Source: Acanthochromis polyacanthus (lineage: Eukaryota; Chordata; Actinopteri; Pomacentridae). From it: 64,000 nt of DNA. Of this stretch, positions 25,431 to 36,789 are shown one piece after another. The stretch lies in contig NC_067116.1 in NCBI RefSeq assembly GCF_021347895.1, forward strand, positions 40,071,677 to 40,135,676. Direction: 5' to 3'. Numbering within the stretch: the first letter of the stretch is position 1; each line of letters starts with the position of its first letter. The notes beneath the pieces were generated by a model. It searched no databases, was not told the DNA's origin, and was given only the letters and a program-made list of their open reading frames with translations. The position numbers and the translations under genes are program-made.

Positions 25431-26008
25431 ATCTGAGAACATGGAGAGTCCTTTAATGAAGGCGCCTTCCATGCTTCTCTATTAATCTGCTAACTTGGGT
25501 TAAGAGCAGAAATTAAAGCTAAACAAACTACAGGCTGGAAAATTTAAAGTATCTGTCCATGCGGACCATGATGTAGTTGATCTCCGTGATTACTTCTCAG
25601 TTTGTTCTTTTGTTAACTCTTTCATCTAATATCAACAAAAGCCTTTTTCTTTTGGACGCCGTCCATGTTATTGCACAGTATAGGAATACATCTGCTACCA
25701 TATAACACATAGCAGCTGTACTGTTAAAGTCCTTGCTATAAAACAAGTCTTTCGCAGTCGCACACATTTGATTACGAACACGCTGCTCCATTCCTCTGCG
25801 GCTCACAGATCCACGGTCCTTTACAGGCAAACTACGCCCCGAAAACGAAGCACTAAAATACGTTGAACGTGACAGTCCTGGAAGCATTGGTAAGCTGAGG
25901 GACGGTTTAGATGACTCTTGGACAGATTTCCATCTTGGACACAGAGAGGTGAGGCTTTAAGTGGATCAGGGGAAAAAAAAGTGACGGGGCCGATTGCAGA
26001 GGTGATGG
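25430..26008 (-). other. abhd17a: abhd17a 3' untranslated region (inferred)
   Basis: This lies directly after the abhd17a stop codon on the minus strand. An ATTAAA signal reads on the minus strand at 25452-25457. A 96-codon open frame (25597-25887, minus) falls inside it, but I could not relate it to any protein. Confidence 0.4.
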
Positions 26009-29000
26009 TTAGGCGTGTTGTACCGCCAACTCCTGTCCTATGAAGCGGCGCAGGCGCTCCAGATACTGGCTGTACAGTTCAATGTCGTTGTGTCCCGCTC
26101 CTTCCACCCAGAGAGGCTCCACGGCCTTGGGGCAGCGCTCGAACAGGGCCAGGCCGTGGGAGAAGTCGATCACCTCGTCCTCTGTCCCGTGGATGATGAG
26201 CACCGGAGAAGTTATTTTGGACACTTTCTCGATGCTAAAAAGGAAAATAAGGGCAGCAGAGATGTTAGAAATAGAAAAAAAAAAAAAGCTCTGAAAAAAA
26301 GTCCACACGGGTCAGTTAAATAGCACTCGCCCACAAAGCTCTGGCCTTGTGGATCAGGTTATAAAAAGAACACCCCAGTGGATCGGTGTGCTCGGTCGGA
26401 AAAAAGTCAATAAAATATGTTGTTACGGTTGCAAGGGTTTGTGGAAGCCTGATGCAATAGTAATTTGTGTTGGGTTATAAATCATATTTATTGCTTTGAA
26501 AGTAACCCAACATATTAGTGTTGTCATTTTTATTTAGAAAACAGAACCGTGTCAAGCAGGTCAGTGACTAAGAAATTAGACTTTTATAGCATGAGTGCAG
26601 AAAAATGATAATGCGTGCTTTGATTTTGGTAACACCAGAGCAGACCCACTCAAGTCCGTAGCACACATTTTACATTTATGAACTGTCCAGAGAAAAAAAA
26701 AAACTGGAGTCTTGGGATTTTTTTATAGTTTAAATTAACAGAATTTAACATATTTATTGCCAAAGGAGCCTTCTTGTGCAAAAATAATAGCATGCATACA
26801 AATGAAGCACATCTTTCAAGTCATGCCATTGAACAGAGACACATTTTACATAGAAACCAGCAGAGAAAGGACAGACAGACACACATGGAGGGAGGCCAGC
26901 TGCTCACTCTGAATGTGAACAACACTGGAGGCTTTCTCAGCTCACTACGCACACAGTGAGGCATTCCCTGGTTTCCTACCACCTCTGCTCCTCACCCACT
27001 GGTACCATCTGAGTCGACGTGAAGGCTGGGATTGACCTTCACTACACACTCAGCCACTACAACCACACTGACAACAGGAACAGAAGGGACAGAGCCTCAC
27101 TAATGATAGCAGTACTCTGCGTCCTTATTGTCTGGCCATGGGACTTGTTTTGTAGCCATGGTTTAAAAATAAAAACCCTGTAACAACACTTGACAGTGAA
27201 CACCCACACCACAATTGCGCACAAATGTGTGGGAGGAGTAGGAGGTCTCTTCTAATGTTCAGTGAAGGAGCACGAGAACAATCTGACAAGTACTGAAAGT
27301 ATAAGTGCAACAGATGATTAAGGCATTTTCAACTGAGTGGTATCGACACAAACATACATCTGATGCTTTGTTTGTATCCGCTGTCACACAAGTACAGTAA
27401 TGAGAGCACAATCTGTGGCAAGATGTAAATTTATAAATAAACTTCTTAATATATACGGCAAAACTGATGTAGTGATAACACAAATTGAGCACAGTGGGTG
27501 TTTGTCCGTGCTGGTGTTGTTTTAGTCAAAAGACACATGATTTGGGCGACAAAGGTAGCTTTGTTATAAATCCCACTGGATGTGCGAATGCTGCCCTCAT
27601 GAATCTCAAACACGAGTTCTGTCTGGAGGGCATTATGGACCACAGAAGACTTTGTCATGCGGCCTGTTGCCAGCTAATACCACCTCTTTCAACTCTCTTA
27701 CAATTTATTTTTTACAAAGTACGCCAACTAATTTAAATTCAAAATCTTGGATAAAAACGATTCTGCTTCAGCGCAGTGTTTATCAGACTGCATAACTGAC
27801 TGATGTTCTTATGTGAAATGAAAGCAAACTAGTTTAAAAAGACAGGAATGTACTATCAGTACAAAACTCAATTTAACACTTCACGCTTCATTTTTTCCCC
27901 CCTCTAACATTGCCACCATAAATGCAAAAAATGATATAAAAAACAAAACGGTTCTCAACCTGCCTAGATATATTTACTGTTTTGTCATGAACCTACAAAA
28001 CAAATGATTGTATATATGTTTGTGCAACTCTGAAGCCATTAAAGTCTGGCTGAAGTCCTTAAAGCCAGCCCACAGTGACCAAATGTAAGCTAGATTACTA
28101 CTTAATGCTTCTGAGATAGGCACTTATCTAATAATCTAAAATTACATTTGTGATGATTGAACTCCAATCAGCAATATTAGAAAGACTTGAACAGGAAGCT
28201 CCCATTAACACGGATGTTCTTTGATGATGGTTGTCACATCTGTGAATGACACTTAAAGACTCTGCAGAAAGAGACAAATGTGAGCTGCAGCAGAAAATGG
28301 TTTTTTAAAAGGTGCCAGATGAGAATGACTACGGCACAGCGATATTGCTCACTGCAAGATAAGACACACCTCTGGGAGATTTTCCTTTTGAAATATGACA
28401 GTACTTAGGTGGCCTGCTCCTATCTATGAAAAAAGAAGCTATCAACATGCTAACCAAGGAAAGATACTGAAGCAGAAATCAGTCAAACTGCAACCCAAAC
28501 AAAGAGGAGCAGCTCTATCAGCGCAGATGTTCATGTTGGACAAAAAAACACTTTCACAAGTGCAAGTATGCTTTTCTGTTAACAGATTTGTAATTATGCG
28601 AAAATGGCAAGAGAAAGCCAAACAGTCTGTGAACACCGTCTGTGTAATCTTTGAGGGAGTATCACGTTTAAAGGAACACCTTATTAAGGGATTTTATAAG
28701 ACAGTGAAAGACAAGGAGCAGACAGAAGACAGCATAAGGATTTCATTGCTGTACACAGAAATAATTCCTTGATGAAAATGTGATTCTTGCCGCTAATGAT
28801 GCATTTAAGGCAAAAACAATCAATTTAATTATGCAACGCACTGAAACACAATCAATATGGAAACTGACAAACATTTCATATATGAGACTTACAGCGAAGC
28901 GTTTAAAGAGGCAGAGATAAGAAACCGAACATTCTGCACAGACTTACTTGGGAAAAGCGTCAAAGCAGTAGGTCTTCTTTGTTTCAGGAAAGGCCACTCT

Positions 29001-32000
29001 CATACCAGATGTTAAAGGTGAGTGGAGAACCACGGCAGCACACTCATACCGCGATGCCAGGTCTACAGTGGGAACTGTACCAATGCTCTGTCCGTACAGG
29101 ATGATATTCTCTGGGCTTATGCCATACCTGGTTAAAAGAATAAAAGAGCATTTTCATTATTTATGTAATTTGACTTTCCTTTTATTGTAGGGACTTTGTA
29201 AGTTTGTTTTGGAAATGTGCTACACAAATAAAGTCATTATTATTAGAAAACCTTATCACAGACGCTGATCAGAATCCACACACCACCAAAATCTAAACAT
29301 ATATAACTTTAGCTAATGATTAATTTCATTATTGAAAATAATCAAGCCAGTCTTATATTATTGTGAGGTCCTGGCCATACTAGGTAAAGTGCCCTGATAT
29401 GATTTATGTTATGATTTGTGCAACAAAACCTGAATTGTTCTGAAATAAAATTTCAAATTAGTTACCAAAATTGTAATATCTCAGTCATCTCAGTTAATCA
29501 GATAGCATTACTTTTCTGTGTGTTTAATTGAAAATCTATTTCATTTAACCTTGAAATTATCCAACTTTAACTTGCTGTTGTTTGTTTTAGGTCAGTTTTA
29601 GACGTGCATCTCGTCGACACCTATCATATTTGAAACAGTTTACAGTAAATATAGTGAAGTTATGGAGGTGAGGTAACCTCAGCCAACCCTTAGTCAAGGC
29701 TCTGTATTGTAATGTCTCCCTGAGGCTACAGATGCATTAAGACGGTAATGCTTCCACTAATGAGACATTTTATCACACCACAATGTCCTTGAGATGCATC
29801 ATCCTGCAGCCTCCCCTCGTCCATCCATCTCACTCTTTTTAATTCCCACAGTATCTGTCCCCACTCTGTTCGACTCTCTTCAACGTGGCTCTGTCCTGAT
29901 CACATCCTCTGCCAACGCGATTCATCCCTTCTTTGTTCTGAACCAAATCTAAGCACGGCACGTCTCGCCAGAACAAAACACAGTATAATAAATCATCCTT
30001 CAAAAGACACATATGGGCCAATTATGTCATGATGTACCGTGTGCGCAGGGCATGCCAGGCAGCATCTATGTCTGCATAGAGATTCTTCTCAGAGGGCTTG
30101 CCAGTGCTGACGCCGTAGCCTGAGTAGTCGTAGGAGAAGATGTTGCAGTTGATGCGGGTGCCGAGGCCGATGTAGAAGCTGCTCATCTGGCCGAGGTCGA
30201 CTGCATTGCCATGGGAGAACAGCACTGTAAATCTGGGATATAAATTCAACAGAAAAGTTAGCGATGGCCAACAGATAATAAGACAGGCAAAAATTCATTC
30301 TGTACTCAAAGTAATAAATATAGTAGCCTGTGGGCAATTATCAACTACACCGTTATTCCTGCTGTTGCATCAGCAAATTATATATTTTATAGTGTAGTAA
30401 ATGTCTTACATTGATTAAAATTGTCTTTGTAAATTGTTTTTACCTTCTGTGCACCTTAAACCTAAAACAACAAGCATAACAATCTTATTTCACATTTAGT
30501 TGCTCTTGTTTTATAGTTAATTAATCTGGTCTTAAATCTTAAATTCTCTATTTATTCTTAATGGTCATCTCAGTTTACTTGCATTTTTAAGCCTCTATAT
30601 TCTGAGTTTAAGTAAAGCATGAATGATTAAAATGCAACAAGTGAAAACAAACATCTTTAGCTAAGGCTCTGTGGCATGTGTAAACACTAGAAATTCTACT
30701 AGCTTTCATTTGAAGCAGAAAAACGAGTTGCATGCAGGATTAATATCATAACATTAAAACACAAAAAAATCAGTTTAGCACATTTTAACATCCACAAATC
30801 TGAACTTGTACTTCTAAACTAAAACAAGTCATAAGAAACTTGTTGCTCAGATAAACACAAAGAGGTCACTCTGATTCTCATCCAGTTTGTCTTTGTTCTG
30901 AAGCAGCTGCTTGTTGAAGGATTGGTTTACCACGATGGCTTCAAGTCAAATGACTCTTACTTCTAGACATTTTGCACAACCTGAGAAGCAGGGTGCCCTC
31001 TGTAAACGCAGGGTAATCTAGCCCTTGCCTGTTATTCATGAATGCATGTTGTGCTCTCCAAAGAAATCTGATACTTTTTCTACTCGCTGTCTATTTTGAA
31101 ATTCTCCCTCAGCGGTTTTGTTTATGAGCTCCAACAGCCCACGGCCTTGCTCTTGGCTTTATGGCATAGAACGTGGCAAAACAACGATTCTGCCATATCA
31201 GGACAAGACTGGATTTATTCGTTGTAATGCTAGACAGACATTAACACAAGGCAAATGGACTGTAACACAAGCTTGTCCATTTCTATTTAATTGATTTGGG
31301 AGGTCAATCAGCAGCAGCACAGTGCAGCCAGATGGGTGTCAAACTGAAGTTAAATACTTTAAAATCTTATAAAATACAGGGTATGTTTTTAGGTCAAATG
31401 ATTTCATCACATCTCATAAAACTATCTACTAATCACTACCACTAAATTATCTGATACAAAGCTGTAGGAAAGAAAACCACATAGCTGTAAATGTCTTGCC
31501 TCTGACTCACTGGAAACTGGTATCTTTTCACTGAGCGTGACACATTTTTATTATGATCATTATCATGAGTTACCAAACACAGGGGAAACTCAACTTTCAT
31601 GTACTGGCAAACATGCAGGAAAAAATTCTAAAAAAAAACAAAAGAAAGAAAAAACACCAAATTTTGAAGACTAAAAGCATGTTTTGGATGAGAGTGATCC
31701 ACAGAAACTGCAGGAAGAGAAAATCTTTGAGTCAGCTGAGTAAACAGGGAGGAAAGGAAGTAGACCTGGATGTGCGTAGAAGAAGATAGACAAGATAGAA
31801 GGGTGCTTTACCGCTTCTGAGGAAATGTGACACACTGTCGTAAAATGAACGCGACAGGTCAAGCAGCCGAAGTTTGTATCACACAACAGAACTTAGAAGT
31901 TCTAACACGAAAGTAAATCTTTAAAGCTACTCACCTGGCATTAGGAGCGCAACGAATGTACATGCAGCCGACTCTGTTCCCTCGGGTGGATCGAGCGAGG

Positions 32001-32299
32001 AACACCTCTGTTGTGTCCAGCTCCCTCTGAGAGTACTGGAACTCTGCTCGCTCTGTCAGGTGAAGCTTCCACCTCCCCTCCACAGCCCCTGCACCTCCGC
32101 TTCCAGCAACTGACGCTCCGCTCCGTGCCCGCAGGCTCGACGTCCCCGTTCCCCCTGGTGCCGCGGGGCCTGCCTCCGGGTCCGGCAGAAAGGCGTATGT
32201 GGGCTCCGGGGGCAGGAAGGCGAGCTTGGCTGCAATGCGGCTCGGGCAAGGCGGGCAGCAGAACAGGCAGCAGAGCTCACTGAGAGAGAGGCCATTCAT
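26009..32299 (-). CDS. abhd17a: Alpha/beta hydrolase domain-containing protein 17A, protein depalmitoylase
   Basis: Membrane-bound serine hydrolase; ABHD17 proteins remove palmitate from N-Ras and PSD-95 at the plasma membrane. Coding exons in transcript order: 32299-31935, 30232-30038, 29127-28948, 26234-26009. Phases join and give 321 residues plus TAA. The start is the ATG opening [19 protein letters not shown], whose cysteine cluster is the palmitoylated membrane anchor of the family. The oxyanion/core region has [20 protein letters not shown]. The nucleophile is Ser201 in GQSIG, with Asp266 in GTEDEVID and His295 in EGAGHND. An N-terminal Gly/Ala/Ser-rich insert (about residues 42-75) makes it slightly longer than human ABHD17A. 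The N-terminus and the C-terminal half favour ABHD17A over B or C, although the [11 protein letters not shown] stretch resembles ABHD17C. An acceptor at 32308-32309 just before the ATG shows that a non-coding first exon lies further upstream. Confidence 0.92.
29172..29247 (+). repeat. 3' tail of a retroposon in abhd17a intron 2
   Basis: GGACTTTGTAAGTTTG followed by AAATGTGCTACACAAATAAAG and (ATT)n is the common fish pattern of a retroposon 3' end ending in a microsatellite. The parent element was not identified. Confidence 0.5.
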
Positions 32300-33139
32300 C
32301 TTTCACTGTGCAGGAGGAGAGACAAGAGGATCACTGTGCTAATGAATCCACAGCATCCCAATGTTGACACAATGAGACACTCATTACAATGTAATGTACA
32401 AGGCACTTGGCCTGGGGGTGCCAACAGTGGTGATGGACATTTTTATACAACACCAACTTTGCAACAGAAATGGATTTTACATGATCAGATGCATGTTATG
32501 AACACTAGCAACACATTACTGATGTTAGGGCTCATCAGAGGATAATCAATTGTCAACAGAAAGTTAATTAACAACAACACTGGTTATTAATTCACATAAT
32601 TGAGTGAATACTTGAGTCGTTCCAAACAAAAACTGTAAAAAATGTCTGGCTTTCAGCTTCTTTTTTTTCTAGAAAGTGAGCATTATCTGGTTTACTAATT
32701 CTTCTATTACAGTAAACTTAATGTCTCTGGGTTTTGGAATGGTAACCAAACACAAAATAAGACGTGAAGATGACAGCTTGGACTTCAGAAACTTTAATAA
32801 TCAAACAAGTTATTACTATTATTATATTTACGATAAGCCACTTAGATCCTCAGAACAAACACCGTTTACAAAGAACAATTGTGTCTTTGCAGTAGTAGCT
32901 CCAAAGCTTTATATAATAGCCTTCCTCTTTCAATTCAAAATGTTCCTCCTTCATTGACATGTTCAAGAAAAATCTCCAAAGAAATGCCCTAATGGCTTTC
33001 GGTTGCTCTTAATCTTCTTAATATTGTAGTATTTTATATGCATTTAATAAAAAAATAGTCATGGAAGTTCCTACTAGTTCCTGTTTTTCCTTTTTGTTAG
33101 TGCTTTACATTTATGTGGCTTTGACTAACAAATAGATTT

Positions 33140-33260
33140 TACGAGTCTTGCCCTGTTTTGCTTGTTGCCCATTTTGTTGTTGACCGTCTAAAAACACAGC
33201 ACTTTGGTCAATTCAGGTTGCTTTAAAATCAAAATAAACTTGGTTTGATTCGATGTGACA
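33140..33260 (+). repeat. Possible retroposon 3' end in abhd17a 5' intron
   Basis: CAGCACTTTGGTCAATTCAG...AAATAAACTTGGTTTGATTCGAT resembles the 3' tails of dispersed fish retroposons. The evidence is only a short motif. Confidence 0.35.
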
Positions 33261-34115
33261 CTATTTGTGAAATAAATCAACAGATTAATCAGAACTAAAT
33301 ACAGTCTTTGGCTAAAACTCTGTGATATTTTACACCAAATATCAGTTTTGCATTTCTCAAAATAAGGCAAGTAAAAAGTCTCGTGTATTTCTAGTAAATC
33401 GTGGGCGATAAACAAATAATAAATATGTAGGTCAGAAATACAAAAATACAAAACAAAAAACAAACACATCCCGGCATGATACAACCCCAAAGCCAATACA
33501 GACCTACCTGTTGAGCTGAAGATTTTAGTATAAACAAAAATAAGTCGCACGGAAACAAACAAAAATAAATAAAATACTAAAAAGAAAAAAAGGAAGCTTT
33601 CCTTCACTTCAGCGAAATCCAAACACAGGATGCAGTTTATGTGCCCTGTCAGCAGAACAAGGGAAAAGTAGTGGAGCCTACCGGCTGTCAAGGAAGTGTT
33701 ATTTACAAAGTGTCTGCTCTGTTGTCTTTGTGCTGACTGAAGTCCAGATTACACCCATTTCGTCCGAGGGTACAAAAGCTGATTTCAGATGCGATTCCCA
33801 AAAGTGTCCTGGGCGCTTCAAAACAACAGTAAATGTTGTGTTGTCGGTGAGAAGAAGAAGCAACAGCGTCTGTGCCCCAAAGCGACCAAAGCAAACTCTT
33901 TTTAGCTGTACTCAAACAGGCACCGCACTGTTTCCCACTGTTATATATCAAAAACACGGCAGGTCACATTATCTCCTCGCAGATAGACGCTGTTTGTCTG
34001 CGCGGCGCGGCTAAAGCTACGCTGGCTTAAGCTAGCAAGTAGACATAAACACGGCCACTCAGTGAAAACAAGGCTCGTTAACGGACCGTCCGACGGTAAA
34101 ACGCCGCTAACACGC

Positions 34116-34310
34116 AGTTTCCAGCGACGGCTTTTGTCTCCGTGAATCCATGTCGTATTGTGCTGGCGTGTCCTCCGACTTTACGTGTAGCTTCTTGTCA
34201 TTTTAATTAATCCATGTCCGCGCGGTGTTTTTCTGCTCCTCCGCTGTTTCACCGCATCCGGAAGCGACAGCTGACCGGATGTGACGTAGGGAGTTTCCAT
34301 TGGACAATTA
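34116..34310 (-). promoter_or_regulatory. abhd17a: abhd17a promoter region (CpG-rich)
   Basis: This CpG-rich block lies about 2 kb upstream of the abhd17a start codon. Reading towards the gene it has a CCAAT box (minus strand, 34303-34299), a CRE-like TGACGT core (34282-34287) and an ETS-type CCGGAAGC (34258-34265). CpG density falls off on both sides. The transcription start is probably below 34250. Candidate donors for the non-coding first exon are at about 33507 (ACAG|GTAGGT) and 33680. All of this is inferred from motifs. Confidence 0.55.
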
Positions 34311-34978
34311 AGGAAACGTGTTATCAGAGTGGGTGACGTGTTGTAACAGATGACACTCGTAAACTTAATTGTTTTTTTCACCTTTGAAGGAAATAAAAAG
34401 TGAACTTCCCAGTATTCGTCATTAGATAAGTGCTGGTGAGTCAGAAATTTTCCCTCAAGGTCTCCTGAAAGTTACAGTTGACCAAACCATTAAAAAAAAA
34501 TCAGGGAACATTCAATTAGCTCAGCAAACGGCAACCTTAAGGGAAAACTCCTTAAAGTCACTGCTTGGTGGTTCCACAGAGAAACAAACATTAACCTTGA
34601 GGAAATATTCCCTGAAGGTTCCTTGAAGGTTAGTTGACTTGAATAATTAAAAGCCTCATATTGGAAACATCCATTTTTATTGTGCATTGTGGTTGTTCAG
34701 GGAACCAGCGAACAGTAGCTTTCAAGGAACATTCCCTGAAGATTCCCTGGAGGTTTCTAAAAGGCTGAGAAGATTGGAGAGATTAATTAAAGGTCTTATA
34801 TGGTACAAATTTTATCAAGTTGTGCATATTGTGTGGGTGTTCAGGGAACACTGGAACAGTAACTTCAGAGAAAAGTTCCCTGTAGGTTCTCTGAAGTTCC
34901 CCGTTTGTTTGGATGACTTAAATGATGAATTAAAAGTTTAACATGGTGACTTTTTTTATTTTATTTTTTTACATGCGG
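34119..34978. repeat. Direct duplication, copy A (contains the abhd17a promoter)
   Basis: The segment beginning TTCCAGCGACGGC recurs 861 bases further on as TTCCAGCAACAGC, and the offset stays 861 at three checked points (34119/34980, 34200/35061, 34299/35160). Copy A keeps about 20 CpG sites in its first 320 bases. Its distal half passes into GGTTCCCTGAAGG-type satellite sequence. Confidence 0.8.
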
Positions 34979-36680
34979 CTTCCAGCAACAGCACTTGTCT
35001 CCAAGAAACCATGTTGTACGGTGCTGCCATGTCCTCCAACTTCACATGTAGCTTCTTATCATTTTAATTAATCCATGAACGCATTGTGTTTTTCTGTTCC
35101 TCCACTGTTTCACCGCATCTGGAAACGACAGCTGACCAGATGTGACGTCTGAAGTTTCCACTGGACAGTTAACGAAATGCGTTATCAGAGTGGGTGACGT
35201 GTTGTAACAGATTACACTCATGAACTTAATTGTTTTTTTTTGCACCTTTAAGGGAAATGAAATAGGAATTTCCCAGTATTTGTCTTGAGATATGTGCTGG
35301 TGAATCATTACAGTAACGTAGAATTAAGTGACCATCAAGAAACTTTCCCTAAAGATCTCGAAGGTTACAGTTGGCCATACCTTAAGCAACTTTCAGGAAA
35401 CATTCAGGTAACACTCTATGAAGATTCAGTAAACAATAACCTTCAGGGAAAATTCCTTGGAAGTCACTCTTCTTGCTGGTTCCCTGAAGACACAAACAGT
35501 AGCCTTTAGGAAATATTCACTGAAGGTTCCTTGAAGGTTCCTGTTTGCCGATGTGATTTATTAAATGTCGCACATGGAGAAAGTTCAATTTTATTGTGTT
35601 TTGTGGCCGTTCAAGGAACCAGCAAACAGTAACTTTCAAGGAACATTATCTGAAGGTTCCCTAAAGTTAACAGTTTGCTGGGACAACTTGAGTGATTAAT
35701 TTAAGGTCCAACTTAGTGAAAACTCATTTTTGTTGTATTTTGTGGTTGCTTAGGGAATGTGCAAAGTATAACCTTCAAGGAATGTTCCCTGAAGGGTAAG
35801 CAAACAGTAAGGTTCCTTAAAGGTTACTGTTTGCTGAAGTGATTTATTAAATGTCCTATATTGTGACAATGATTTCTTTAATTTTGTGTTTTGTGGTTTG
35901 TGGAATGTTCTCTTACGGTTTCTGGAGGCTTCCTAAAGGTTACTGTTTGCTGTGAAGACTGAAGAGATTAATTTAAGGTCCCATATCACAAAAATCCAGT
36001 TTTATTGTGTTGTGTGGTTGTTCAGGGATCAAGTGAACAGTAACTTTGAAGGAACTTCCCTCAAGGTTACCTTTCTTTTAATTAAAGGGCCCACATGGTA
36101 AAAAAAAAACAAAAAAAACAAAACAAAACAATTTTTAGCTTGTTTTGTGGTTATTCAGGTAAACAGCAAACTGTAACCTTCTTTAAGGATTTGGCAAACT
36201 GTAACCCTCACGGAACCTTCAGGGAACAATCTTTGAAGGTTAGTATTAGCTGGTTCATTGAAAGAACATTCAAGTAATATTCCATGAAGGTTTTGCAAAC
36301 AGTTACCTTTCGGACATGTTGCTTGAAAGTCACTGTTGCTGGTTTCCTGAACAAGCAAGCAGTAACCTTTAGGGAACAATCCCCAAAAGTTCCTTGAGAA
36401 TAACATTTGTTGGGAAGACTGATGGAATTAATTAAAGTTCCCATATGATGAAAACACTTTTTGTGTATGTTTTGTGGTTGTTGAAGGAACCAGGAAACAG
36501 TAACTTTAAAGGAATGTTCTCAGAAGGTTCCCTGAAGGTCACTGCATGTTGGGAAAACTGGAGTGATTACTTTAAGATCCCTCATGGAAAAAGTCCATTT
36601 TTATTGTGTTTTGTGGTTGTTTTGAGGATAAAGAAGAACCTTCAAGGAATGCTCCTTCAAGTTTACTGTTTATACAACTT
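34440..36680 (+). repeat. Satellite array, ~135-bp unit
   Basis: Units start with TTTTATTGTGTTTTGTGGTT and continue with GTTCAGGGAACCAG, GAACAGTAACTTTCAAGGAA, CATTCCCTGAAGGTTCC, GTTACTGTTTGCTG and GATTAATTTAAGGTCC. Starts were seen at about 34674, 34809, 35590, 35728, 35877, 36000, 36133, 36459 and 36598, so spacing is mostly 123-149 bases. The units are diverged. Part of the array lies within duplication copies A and B. Confidence 0.8.
34979..35580. repeat. Direct duplication, copy B (decayed promoter copy)
   Basis: This is the partner of copy A. It has about 8 CpG sites where copy A has about 20, mostly through CG to TG or CA changes. The CCAAT box is now CCAGT and the ETS core CCGGAAGC is now CTGGAAAC, while the TGACGT core is still present (35143-35148). 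Confidence 0.8.
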
Positions 36681-36789
36681 TCCAAGATATTGCAATTCTG
36701 ATATGAGTCAGTATCATACTAGAAATTGTTATTTTTTCATTTCTTTTTCGCTGGAAACAAATAATGATTTAGTGTTTGTACTGTGATCC

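Noticed and set aside
25597..25887. 96-codon open frame on the minus strand after abhd17a
   Set aside because: It is probably within the abhd17a 3' untranslated region; no family resemblance was seen.
28395..28772. 125-codon open frame on the plus strand
   Set aside because: It is inside abhd17a intron 3 on the opposite strand, resembles no protein I know, and has no splice or promoter context.
33188..33691. 167-codon open frame on the minus strand, hydrophobic
   Set aside because: It lies in the abhd17a 5' intron in AT-rich DNA. The hydrophobic look comes from T-rich codons (Phe, Leu, Ile), there is no recognisable domain, and part of it overlaps a probable retroposon tail.
34440..36680. 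Regularly spaced repeats that could suggest a CRISPR array
   Set aside because: The units are diverged, long (~135 bp) and contiguous, without unique spacers of constant size, and the DNA is from a vertebrate. It is a satellite.
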